A stretch of 64,000 bases of DNA from Psychroflexus sp. ALD_RP9 (GTDB lineage Bacteria; Bacteroidota; Bacteroidia; Flavobacteriales; Flavobacteriaceae), in contig NZ_CP062973.1 of the NCBI RefSeq assembly GCF_017311165.1, forward strand, positions 2,402,001-2,466,000. Reading direction: 5' to 3'. Positions 9,231 through 17,509 of the stretch are shown here, piece after piece. Position 1 is the first letter of the stretch. The number at the start of each line of letters is the position of its first letter. The notes under the pieces were generated by a model. That model saw only the letters and a program-made list of their open reading frames with translations. It was not told the DNA's origin and made no database searches. The position numbers and the translations under genes are program-made.

Positions 9231-11102
9231 ATGACTAAAGAAACAAAATACACCGAAGATAATATTAAGTCTTTAGACTGGAAAGCGCACATTAGAATGC
9301 GTCCAGGTATGTATATTGGTAAACTTGGTGATGGTTCTAGCGCAGATGATGGTATTTATATTTTACTAAAAGAAGTTCTGGATAACTCTATCGATGAATT
9401 TGTAATGGGCGCCGGCAAAACTATTGAAGTCTCTATTCAAGGTTCACGTGTCATAGTTCGTGATTATGGTCGAGGCATTCCGCTAGGTAAAGTGGTAGAT
9501 GTTGTTTCAAAAATGAATACTGGCGGAAAATATGATACAAAAGCCTTTAAAAAATCAGTCGGGCTAAATGGTGTTGGTACAAAAGCAGTAAATGCTTTGT
9601 CATCATTTTTCAGGGTCGAATCTACGCGAGATGGTAAATCGGTTTCAGCTGAATTTGAACAAGGTGAACTAACAAATACAGAAGAACTTACTGAAACATC
9701 AAGAAGACGCGGAACAAAAGTTAGCTTTATTCCAGATGACACTATTTTTAAAAGCTTCAACTATAGGAAAGAGTACATTGAAAAAATGCTTAAAAATTAT
9801 GTGTATTTAAATCCTGGTTTAAGCATTGTTTTTAATGGTGAAAAATTTTATTCAGAAGACGGCTTAAAAGATTTACTAAGCGATCGCATTGCTGAAAAAG
9901 ATCGCTTATTTGATATTATTCACCTTAAAGGAAACGATATTGAAGTAGCACTAACTTTTAGCAAAGCACAATATAGCGAAGAATATCACTCTTTTGTTAA
10001 TGGTCAACACACTACACAAGGTGGTACTCATCAATCAGCTTTTAGAGAAGCAATTGTTAAAACGGTTCGTGAATTTTATGGTAAAAATTTTGATCCAAGT
10101 GATGTAAGAAAATCTATTGTTTCAGCGATTAGTATTAAAGTGATGGAACCAGTGTTTGAAAGTCAAACCAAAACAAAACTTGGTTCTACCGATATGGGTG
10201 GAAATTTACCAACAGTAAGAACCTATATTGTAGATTTTGTAAAAACCAAACTCGATAATTACCTTCACAAACATACCGATACAGCAGATAAACTACATCG
10301 GAAAATTTTACAAGCAGAGAAAGAACGTAAAGATTTATCAGGCATTCGGAAGTTAGCAAAAGAACGCGCCAAAAAAGCAAGTCTTCATAATAAGAAATTA
10401 CGTGACTGCCGAATTCATTTAACCGATACGAAAAAAGAAAATTATTTAGACACTACTTTATTCATAACAGAAGGCGACTCGGCTAGTGGAAGCATCACTA
10501 AATCACGTAATGTTAATACACAAGCAGTGTTTAGTTTAAAAGGAAAGCCTTTAAATTCATATGGTTTAAGTAAAAAAATTGTTTATGAAAATGAAGAATT
10601 TAACTTACTTCAAGCTGCCTTAAATATTGAAGACTCTCTTGAAGATTTACGATACAATAACATTGTAATAGCTACCGATGCCGATGTTGATGGCATGCAC
10701 ATTAGACTTTTAATAATTACCTTTTTTCTTCAGTTTTTCCCTGAACTAATTAAAGAAGGCCATTTATATATTTTACAAACGCCTTTATTTAGGGTTAGAA
10801 ACAAAAAAGAAACTATTTATTGTTACTCTGAAAATGAACGCAAAGAAGCCATCAAGAAATTAAGTGGTAATCCTGAAATTACACGTTTTAAAGGTTTAGG
10901 TGAAATCTCACCCGATGAGTTTGTACATTTTATTGGTGATGATATTCGTTTAGATCCTGTTATGCTAGAAAAGGAGCAAAGCATAGATGATTTATTGAAA
11001 TTCTATATGGGTAAAAACACACCTGATCGTCAAAATTTTATTATCGATAACCTTAGAGTTGAAATTGATTTACTTGAAGAAATGGCCTATGAGACTAACT
11101 AA
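9231..11102 (+). CDS. parE: DNA topoisomerase IV subunit B
   Basis: The 623-aa ATPase subunit of type IIA topoisomerase has the GHKL motif EVLDNSIDE (residues 48-56), a GxGxxG-like lid in [15 protein letters not shown], the TOPRIM glutamate in EGDSASGS (about 412) and the metal-binding DADVDGMH (about 482). Its length is slightly under E. coli ParE and it lacks the GyrB insert. With parC downstream it forms the decatenating enzyme. The end overlaps the next small gene by 14 bases, so the three genes are probably one transcript. Confidence 0.96.
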   Translation: MTKETKYTEDNIKSLDWKAHIRMRPGMYIGKLGDGSSADDGIYILLKEVLDNSIDEFVMGAGKTIEVSIQGSRVIVRDYGRGIPLGKVVDVVSKMNTGGKYDTKAFKKSVGLNGVGTKAVNALSSFFRVESTRDGKSVSAEFEQGELTNTEELTETSRRRGTKVSFIPDDTIFKSFNYRKEYIEKMLKNYVYLNPGLSIVFNGEKFYSEDGLKDLLSDRIAEKDRLFDIIHLKGNDIEVALTFSKAQYSEEYHSFVNGQHTTQGGTHQSAFREAIVKTVREFYGKNFDPSDVRKSIVSAISIKVMEPVFESQTKTKLGSTDMGGNLPTVRTYIVDFVKTKLDNYLHKHTDTADKLHRKILQAEKERKDLSGIRKLAKERAKKASLHNKKLRDCRIHLTDTKKENYLDTTLFITEGDSASGSITKSRNVNTQAVFSLKGKPLNSYGLSKKIVYENEEFNLLQAALNIEDSLEDLRYNNIVIATDADVDGMHIRLLIITFFLQFFPELIKEGHLYILQTPLFRVRNKKETIYCYSENERKEAIKKLSGNPEITRFKGLGEISPDEFVHFIGDDIRLDPVMLEKEQSIDDLLKFYMGKNTPDRQNFIIDNLRVEIDLLEEMAYETN

Positions 11103-11565
11103 TTATCGAGCCACCAAATTTCTACCTGGAATTTATTTTTTTACAATTGTTCTTGGCATCGTTACCTTTTTTCTGTACCAACTCATGGGTAAACAATTTT
11201 TACCTTCAATCAAATATCTTTATGCTTTAGAGTCTCTTGTCGTTATCGCATTAATTTATACCTATATAAACGGGAAATATTTTGAATTTGATAGTGAAGG
11301 AGCTTTAATAGGAATCTATACTAGAGGCGTTATATTTTCTGAAGTGATTAATTATCGAGATAAACGCTTCGATTTAAAGCGAGAGCATATCTATAAATAC
11401 TCAATTTTAAATTTATTTTTCTATAAAAGACTCACACTTTATTACAAGTCATCAACAAGGAAGCAAAAAATAAAAATAAATATTACCTTATTAAGTCCGC
11501 GTAAAACAAGATACCTTCGTAAATCTTTATCTAAACTAGTGAGACAAAATTCAAAATCATTATAA
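11089..11565 (+). CDS. Small membrane protein between parE and parC
   Basis: The 158-aa protein starts [11 protein letters not shown], has two N-terminal transmembrane helices (about residues 12-32 and 44-62), and then a basic cytoplasmic domain. The ORF could start at 11059, but 11089 gives a short 14-base overlap with parE typical of translational coupling and a membrane-protein-like N-terminus. No family was recognised with certainty. Its position inside the topoisomerase operon suggests co-expression only; nothing in its sequence suggests DNA binding or topoisomerase function. Confidence 0.75.
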   Translation: MRLTNYRATKFLPGIYFFTIVLGIVTFFLYQLMGKQFLPSIKYLYALESLVVIALIYTYINGKYFEFDSEGALIGIYTRGVIFSEVINYRDKRFDLKREHIYKYSILNLFFYKRLTLYYKSSTRKQKIKINITLLSPRKTRYLRKSLSKLVRQNSKSL

Positions 11566-11579
11566 ATCTAATTTAAATC

Positions 11580-14147
11580 ATGAGTGATGTTCCTGAAATA
11601 ACCAATAATACTGATTCTATTAAGATTAATGGAATGTATCAAGATTGGTTTTTAGATTATGCCTCTTATGTAATTTTAGAACGTGCAGTACCATCTGTTA
11701 TTGATGGTTTTAAGCCAGTTCATCGACGCATTTTACATGCAATGAAAGACCTAGATGACGGTCGTTACAATAAAGTAGCTAATATCGTGGGACATACCAT
11801 GCAATATCATCCACACGGCGATGCCAGCATTTCAGACGCAATAGTACAAATTGGCCAAAAAGATTTATTAATAGACACTCAAGGAAACTGGGGAAATATT
11901 TTGACTGGCGATAGTGCAGCAGCTTCTCGATACATAGAAGCACGCTTAACCAAGTTTGCGCTTGAAGTTGTTTTCAATCCAAAAACAACCGAATGGCAAC
12001 TATCTTATGATGGTAGAAAAAAAGAACCAGTTAATTTACCCGTAAAATTTCCGATGGTGCTTGCCCAAGGTGCAGAAGGGATTGCAGTTGGTTTAAGTAC
12101 AAAAATTTTGCCTCACAATTTTAATGAACTCATAGACGCTTCAATTAAACATTTAGAAGGTAAAAAATTTAAAATCTATCCAGATTTTCCAACGGCTGGT
12201 ATCATTGATGTAAGCGGCTATAATGACGGCTTACGTGGCGGTAAGGTAAGAATACGAGCTAAAATCTCAGCAAGAGACAAAAATACACTTGTCATTTCTG
12301 AAATTCCCTACAGCACAAACACAACAAGTTTAATCGAGTCAATTTTAAAAGCAAACGACAAAGGAAAAATTAAAATCAAAAAAATTGAAGATAACACATC
12401 ATCTTCTGTTGAAATACTTGTGCATATTCCATCTACAATCTCACCAGATAAAACCATAGATGCACTTTATGCATTTACCAATTGTGAAGTATCTATTTCT
12501 CCTTTAAGTTGTGTAATTATTGAAGATAAACCTCATTTTTTAGGCGTTAGTGAATTATTAAAAATTAGTACAAACCATACTGTAGATTTACTTAAAGCTG
12601 AATTAGAAATTAAACTCGCTGAACTCGAAAATCAATGGCACTTTTTATCACTTGAAAAGATTTTTATTGAAAACCGTATTTACAGAGATATAGAAGAAGA
12701 AGAGACTTGGGAAGGCGTTATTAAAGCCATCGATCAGGGACTGAAGCCTTTCACAAAGCATTTGAAACGACAAGTCACAGAAGACGATATTACGCGTTTA
12801 ACTGAAATTAAAATTAAACGTATTTCTAAATTCGATTTAGATAAAGCTCAAAAAAAAATTGAAGCGCTTGAAGGCGAAATAGAACAAGTAAAATACAACT
12901 TAGCAAACCTGGTAACATTTGCAATAGACTATTTTAAAAATCTAAAATCAAAATATGGCAAAGGTCGAGAACGCCAATCTGAAATTAGACTATTTGAAGA
13001 CATAGAGGCTTCTAAAGTGGTAATTAGAAACACTAAACTCTACGTTAATCGCAAAGAAGGATTTATTGGTACTTCACTCAAAAAAGAAGAATACGTTACC
13101 GATTGTAGTGATATAGACGACATTATCTGCTTTACCGAAAGCGGTTTAATGATGGTAACAAAAGTAGATACCAAAACCTTCATAGGTAAAAATATTATTT
13201 ATACCAACATTTTTAAACGGAAAGATAAACGTACAATTTACAACGTAATTTACCGCGACGGAAAAACAGGCCATAATTTTATGAAACGTTTTTCAGTCAC
13301 TTCAATTACACGTGATCGCGCCTACGACATTACAAAAGGTAAGGCAGGATCTAAAGTGCTTTATTTTAGCGCTAATCCTAATGGAGAAGCTGAAATTGTT
13401 AATATACAATTAAGACAAAAAAAAGGACTCAAAAAATTAAAATTCGATCTCGATTTTAAAGACTTAGCTATAAAAGGTCGAGGTGTAAAAGGCAACATTG
13501 TTACTAAACTTCCTATCAAGCGTATAGAACTTAAAGAAGAAGGTGTATCTACTTTAAAACCACGTAAAATATGGTTTGATGACACTGTGAGACGTTTGAA
13601 CACCGATGAACGTGGCGAACTTTTAGGCGCATTTAAAGGTAATGACCGCCTTTTAATAGCTCGCCAAAACGGTATTGTAAAAGCAATTATTCCTGAAATA
13701 ACAACTCATTTCGAAAATGATATCATTGTACTTGAAAAATGGCAACCTAAAAAACCAATAAGCGTTATTTATTGGGAAGGCGAGAAGCAACGTTACTATC
13801 TCAAACGTTTTTTAATTGAACAAACTGACAAAGAGGAACAAGTTATTACAGATCATCCTGATTCTCAATTAGAACTAATTAGCACTGATTATAAGCCTCA
13901 AGTTGAAATTGAATTCATAAAACAAAAAGGTAAAGACCGCAAGCCTAATCAAATAATTAATGTTGAAGAGTTTATAGCTATTAAAGGTATAAAAGCACAA
14001 GGTAATCAGTTAACATCAGATAAAGTCAAGCAGATTAATGCTTTAGAACCGTTAAAGCCTGAGTTAGATGACACAGAAGATCAAGACGATAATTTAGATG
14101 ATGCCGAAAATAACTCATCTAATGATTCTCAGGCTAGTTTATTTTAA
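11580..14147 (+). CDS. parC: DNA topoisomerase IV subunit A
   Basis: The 855-aa subunit carries the catalytic tyrosine Y118 in AAASRYIEARL, the HPHGDASISDA helix region and an acidic C-terminal tail rich in Asp, Glu and Asn (about residues 825-855). The sequence is the Bacteroidota ParC type rather than GyrA, and the true gyrA is at 51296. It follows the membrane gene by 14 bases and belongs to the parE operon. The last 9 bases overlap the convergent lipoprotein gene. Confidence 0.95.
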   Translation: MSDVPEITNNTDSIKINGMYQDWFLDYASYVILERAVPSVIDGFKPVHRRILHAMKDLDDGRYNKVANIVGHTMQYHPHGDASISDAIVQIGQKDLLIDTQGNWGNILTGDSAAASRYIEARLTKFALEVVFNPKTTEWQLSYDGRKKEPVNLPVKFPMVLAQGAEGIAVGLSTKILPHNFNELIDASIKHLEGKKFKIYPDFPTAGIIDVSGYNDGLRGGKVRIRAKISARDKNTLVISEIPYSTNTTSLIESILKANDKGKIKIKKIEDNTSSSVEILVHIPSTISPDKTIDALYAFTNCEVSISPLSCVIIEDKPHFLGVSELLKISTNHTVDLLKAELEIKLAELENQWHFLSLEKIFIENRIYRDIEEEETWEGVIKAIDQGLKPFTKHLKRQVTEDDITRLTEIKIKRISKFDLDKAQKKIEALEGEIEQVKYNLANLVTFAIDYFKNLKSKYGKGRERQSEIRLFEDIEASKVVIRNTKLYVNRKEGFIGTSLKKEEYVTDCSDIDDIICFTESGLMMVTKVDTKTFIGKNIIYTNIFKRKDKRTIYNVIYRDGKTGHNFMKRFSVTSITRDRAYDITKGKAGSKVLYFSANPNGEAEIVNIQLRQKKGLKKLKFDLDFKDLAIKGRGVKGNIVTKLPIKRIELKEEGVSTLKPRKIWFDDTVRRLNTDERGELLGAFKGNDRLLIARQNGIVKAIIPEITTHFENDIIVLEKWQPKKPISVIYWEGEKQRYYLKRFLIEQTDKEEQVITDHPDSQLELISTDYKPQVEIEFIKQKGKDRKPNQIINVEEFIAIKGIKAQGNQLTSDKVKQINALEPLKPELDDTEDQDDNLDDAENNSSNDSQASLF

Positions 14148-14531
14148 CTCACTTATTTTGGTGACTTGTCCTTGCTGAGTATTAGTTTCTCCTACAATAT
14201 TGTAAGAAAACTTATAGGTGTCGCCATTAGTGGTTAAAATCCGCATCTGAATAGGCTTTTTTTCAGACCTATTTTTAGGATTTTTTGAAGTCAAAATATA
14301 TTGGCAGTCGTTCACCCAGCGAATATACGCCGTATCTCGTTTATTTTTATAAAGCTCTATTTCGATGCTATCATTCCTTATAAATTTGGTGGTTTCTAAT
14401 TCGCCATTAACTAGAGTTTTAAATTCAAATACACCTGTTTTAAATTTGTTACAATTACGTTCAGATTGGTAGCAAGAACTTAACACTACACTTAATAAAA
14501 CTAAATAAACAACCTTATTCATAGAATTCAT
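14139..14531 (-). CDS. Small lipoprotein downstream of parC
   Basis: The 130-aa product has a short signal peptide ending in the lipobox LSSC and several cysteines in the mature part. It has no enzymatic motif. The start could be the ATG at 14540, 14531 or 14522; the signal peptide fits any of the last two best. Proteins in this position are easily mislabelled as topoisomerase because of the neighbour, but nothing here resembles a topoisomerase. Function unknown; it probably sits in the inner leaflet of the outer membrane. Confidence 0.75.
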   Translation of the reverse strand: MNSMNKVVYLVLLSVVLSSCYQSERNCNKFKTGVFEFKTLVNGELETTKFIRNDSIEIELYKNKRDTAYIRWVNDCQYILTSKNPKNRSEKKPIQMRILTTNGDTYKFSYNIVGETNTQQGQVTKISELK

Positions 14532-14542
14532 TTTATACAAAA

Positions 14543-14962
14543 TTATAAATTGCTAGGTTCAAAAGCGTCAAAAGTACCATCATTATAACAAATTATTACC
14601 TTTTTAATCATTTGATCCTTATTTGCTACTTGATTTGAAAAAGCAGAAGATTCGCTTTCATGATTTTGAACCGTTGCACTTTGAGATGGAGTAGTAGTAG
14701 AACTTTTGTCTTTTTCAGCTTCCTGCTGTGTTGAAGTTGATGGGAAATTACCTTTTCCATTAAGTAACCAATATAATTCTACATCAGTAAATTCTTTAAC
14801 AACTTTCATCACAAATTCTAGGCTTGGCTTATTTCTACCTGAGAGAATATGTGAAATTGAAGCACGACCTACATCAATTCGTTCGGCAAAACTTGATGCA
14901 TTTAGGTCGTAAACTTCCATAATACGTTGTATACGTTTGGAAAAATCAGCGCTGTTTACCAT
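14543..14962 (-). CDS. XRE-family HTH regulator
   Basis: The 139-aa protein has an N-terminal Cro/CI-type HTH (about residues 8-66: AERIDVGRASISHILSGRNK is the recognition region) and then a Ser/Thr/Gln-rich linker and a short C-terminal patch ending FEPSNL. There is no peptidase or sensor domain. It sits 11 bases upstream of the lipoprotein gene and probably shares a transcript with it. Three TGTAAACA octamers lie between it and the next gene, one overlapping its own -7 box, which suggests autoregulation. Confidence 0.85.
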   Translation of the reverse strand: MVNSADFSKRIQRIMEVYDLNASSFAERIDVGRASISHILSGRNKPSLEFVMKVVKEFTDVELYWLLNGKGNFPSTSTQQEAEKDKSSTTTPSQSATVQNHESESSAFSNQVANKDQMIKKVIICYNDGTFDAFEPSNL

Positions 14963-14994
14963 TGTGTAAAGATTTGTTTAATATTGTAAATATG

Positions 14995-15002
14995 CAAATG
15001 TA
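14995..15002 (-). promoter_or_regulatory. -7 element (TACATTTG) of the XRE gene
   Basis: Exact TAnnTTTG match on the minus strand, 32 bases upstream of the ATG at 14962. It overlaps a TGTAAACA repeat at 14999-15006. Confidence 0.45.
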
Positions 15003-15250
15003 AACAATAAATTTAAGTTATTAAAAAGTATAAAACAACCGAACTAAGCATTAAACTAATACTTTTATAAAATAATTTATAATACTGATATATAGTATTT
15101 TACATACTAAAAAACAATTGTTACGGTTTAGCGAAAGTTTAGCTTGGTTAAATTAAGGTTAAAGGTATTAATTAATTTACAAATGTAAAATCAGGAGTGA
15201 TTTTTAATGTATACGCATGTAAACATTTCTTTTTTTACTTTTGTAAACAT
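14999..15250. repeat. Three TGTAAACA octamers in the XRE / M14 peptidase intergenic region
   Basis: TGTAAACA occurs at 14999-15006, 15218-15225 and 15242-15249. The last two extend to TGTAAACAT and are 24 bases apart. They sit at the two divergent -7 elements. The octamer also appears in coding DNA near 23623 and 35669, so single copies are not meaningful, but three in about 250 bases is a local excess. The rest of this 286-base gap is AT-rich with no further ORF. Confidence 0.4.
15236..15243 (+). promoter_or_regulatory. -7 element (TACTTTTG) of the M14 peptidase gene
   Basis: Exact TAnnTTTG match ending 5 bases before the ATG at 15249, which would make the mRNA nearly leaderless. It lies inside the longest ORF, arguing against the start at 15207. 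Confidence 0.4.
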
Positions 15251-16430
15251 GATAATACCATTTCACTTTTATAGTAATTTACTTAGTAATTATGAACAGT
15301 TTAAATGTAGTCAACTTTTTGGTCGGCTTCTTTTTGAAGAGAAAATACATGAACTCAACCACGAATTATCTCATCATTTATCAATAAAGAATGAAGGTAA
15401 TTCTGTTGAATCAAGAATCATTACTTCTTTTAATTTAGGTGATGGGCCGATCAAGATTTTAGTTTGGTCGCAAATGCATGGTAACGAGTCTACTTCAACC
15501 AAGGCTATTTATGATTTCTTAAGCTGGGTTAAATTAAACTTAAATACTTCAAACAAGGTTTTAGTTGAATTACTTCAACAAGTTACCTTAAAAATAATTC
15601 CTATTCTAAATCCTGATGGTGCATTTAAATATACTCGATTTAACGCTAATAATGTTGATTTAAATAGAGATGCAAAGCTACAATCACAACCTGAAACTCA
15701 GGTTTTATTTTCAATTGTAGAGTCATTTCAACCTCATTTGTGTTTAAACATGCATGGTCAACGAACTATATTTAGTGCTGGTCTAAATCCTGTTCCGGCA
15801 ACATTATCTTTTTTATCAGCTTCTTCAACTAAAGATCGCAGTGTTAACGAGACAAGACTTAAATCTATGGCTATTATTAATGGAGTGAATGATTTACTTC
15901 AGAATTTTCTTCCTGAACAAGTCGGTCGCTACAATGATGCCTTTAATATGAATTGCACAGGCGATTATTTACATTCAACTGGTATTCCGACTGTGTTATT
16001 TGAGTCTGGTCATTTTGCTGATGATTATGAGCGTGAAATTGTTAGGAAATATACTTTTTTGAGTCTTTTTAAAGCTTTGGAACTTGGTACTGCTTTTATT
16101 GAAAAAGAGACTCATATTGAAGCCTTAGATGATTATAATAAAATTCCAGAAAACCAAGAGTTATTTGTTGATGTAGTTGTTGAAAAAATAAAAGTTGGTG
16201 ATGTTTTAAAGACCGTCGGGATTAAGTACGAAGAATCATTTGAAGGTGATGACATTGGTTTTAATCCCATTGTGGTTGAAATTGCAGACAAATCAACTTA
16301 TTATGGTCATACTATAATTGATGCAAGTCAATTATCAAATCACTCAAAATTTAATGACTTACAAGTCGGTGATGAATTTCCTGAACTCAAGATTAACGAA
16401 AACGTTTTCGTCAAAAAATTTAAAATTTAA
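15249..16430 (+). CDS. M14-family zinc carboxypeptidase-like protein
   Basis: The 393-aa protein has the zinc motif HGNES (H77, E80), NPDGAFKYTR and NVDLNRDA in the substrate region, the third zinc ligand in LNMHGQRT (about 169), and the catalytic glutamate in LFESGHF (about 252). No signal peptide is present, so it is probably cytoplasmic. M14 members cleave C-terminal residues or act on peptidoglycan peptides; the substrate cannot be told. The start at 15249 is chosen over 15207 because of the -7 box. It may share control with the XRE regulator upstream. Confidence 0.85.
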   Translation: MIIPFHFYSNLLSNYEQFKCSQLFGRLLFEEKIHELNHELSHHLSIKNEGNSVESRIITSFNLGDGPIKILVWSQMHGNESTSTKAIYDFLSWVKLNLNTSNKVLVELLQQVTLKIIPILNPDGAFKYTRFNANNVDLNRDAKLQSQPETQVLFSIVESFQPHLCLNMHGQRTIFSAGLNPVPATLSFLSASSTKDRSVNETRLKSMAIINGVNDLLQNFLPEQVGRYNDAFNMNCTGDYLHSTGIPTVLFESGHFADDYEREIVRKYTFLSLFKALELGTAFIEKETHIEALDDYNKIPENQELFVDVVVEKIKVGDVLKTVGIKYEESFEGDDIGFNPIVVEIADKSTYYGHTIIDASQLSNHSKFNDLQVGDEFPELKINENVFVKKFKI

Positions 16431-16507
16431 TCTAAAAAATCGATTTTTATTACGTTTTATTCATTAATTTTGCTTTTTAATTAATTAATGTTTAAAAATA
16501 CTCGAAA

Positions 16508-16987
16508 ATGGCGCGATTTAAATTAGATGATACAGATCACCAAATTTTAAATATGTTGATTGAAAATACCAGAACTCCTTTTACTGATATAGCCAAAAAA
16601 TTAGATATATCAGCTGGTACTGTTCATGTACGAGTGCGAAAAATGGAAGAAGCGAAAATCATTCAAGGTTCTTCTTTAACACTCAATTATAAGTCTTTAG
16701 GTTATACATTCATCGCTTATGTTGGTATATTTTTAGAAAAAACTTCACAAACACAATTCGTATTAAATCGTCTTGAAGATATACCTAATATTACAGTTGC
16801 TCATGTTACTACTGGAAAATTTAACTTGTTTTGTAAAATAAGAGCTAAAAATACTGAACATGCAAAAAATATAATTTTTAAAATTGATGATATTGATGGT
16901 GTAAGCCGAACTGAAACTATGATTTCATTAGAAGAGAGTTTAAATGATAAAACTCGATTAATGCGTTCTATTTTTCAGGAAATGTAA
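16508..16987 (+). CDS. Lrp/AsnC-family transcriptional regulator
   Basis: The 159-aa protein has the N-terminal HTH (LDDTDHQILNMLIENTR, then DIAKKLDISAGTVHVRV) and a C-terminal RAM ligand-binding domain (about residues 70-150). It is full length. Such proteins sense amino acids and act globally or locally. It is alone, 77 bases after the M14 gene, and ends in a strong terminator, so the target genes cannot be inferred from position. Confidence 0.92.
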   Translation: MARFKLDDTDHQILNMLIENTRTPFTDIAKKLDISAGTVHVRVRKMEEAKIIQGSSLTLNYKSLGYTFIAYVGIFLEKTSQTQFVLNRLEDIPNITVAHVTTGKFNLFCKIRAKNTEHAKNIIFKIDDIDGVSRTETMISLEESLNDKTRLMRSIFQEM

Positions 16988-17011
16988 ATTTCACTTTTGA
17001 AGATAAAAAAT

Positions 17012-17039
17012 AAAAGCCTCGATAAATCGAGGCTTTTTT
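17012..17039. terminator. Intrinsic terminator after the Lrp gene
   Basis: An 11-bp stem AAAAGCCTCGA / TCGAGGCTTTT closes a TAAA loop and continues into a T-run. It can also terminate the convergent HPF gene. Confidence 0.9.
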
Positions 17040-17061
17040 ATTATTAAAATGAATGACAAGC

Positions 17062-17364
17062 TTAATGTGTCGTCATTTTTTCTTTCTTTTTTTGAAGTTG
17101 CCTTCTAAGTTCAGAGCAAGTTTCGCTAATTGCTGCTTCAAAATTTTTAGCACTAGTAGAGGCAAATAAGTTTTGGCCTGGAGCACTTAACTTAATTTCG
17201 CATATCATACCTGAATCTGGCTCAGAAGTATTTTCTTTCTTAAAGAATACTTCAGATCTAACAATCCAATCATAGCGATCTTTTAATTTATCTAAATGTT
17301 TGTTGGTAAAGGCTTCTAATCGTTCACTTGCAGTGACATGCACATAATTAAAGTTTACGTCCAT
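17062..17364 (-). CDS. Ribosome hibernation factor (HPF/RaiA family)
   Basis: The 100-aa protein matches the short HPF/YfiA fold: the N-terminal strand MDVNFNYVHVTASERLEAF, the helix FTNKHLDKLKDR and the second long helix FEAAISETCSELRRQL with a lysine-rich tail. Short HPF proteins bind the 30S decoding site and inactivate ribosomes in stationary phase or stress. The C-terminal extension of long HPF is absent. Confidence 0.92.
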   Translation of the reverse strand: MDVNFNYVHVTASERLEAFTNKHLDKLKDRYDWIVRSEVFFKKENTSEPDSGMICEIKLSAPGQNLFASTSAKNFEAAISETCSELRRQLQKKKEKMTTH

Positions 17365-17509
17365 AGGTTTGTTTTTTAAGGATTAACATTATTCAAATTT
17401 AATTAAAACAACTTTGATGATCTATGATATTCATCAGTTCAAAACAAAGTATTTCAATAATCATTCATACCATAAATATAAGCTTTTAGACTAAATTAAA
17501 CCTTTAAAT

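Noticed and set aside
11580..14147. ParC residue pattern GDASISD as a quinolone-resistance change
   Set aside because: The equivalent of E. coli S80 is Ala, but this is the usual Bacteroidota ParC sequence, so it does not show acquired resistance. GyrA T82 is also the wild-type flavobacterial residue.
14139..14540. A topoisomerase fragment downstream of parC
   Set aside because: The product is a short lipoprotein with a lipobox and no topoisomerase motif.
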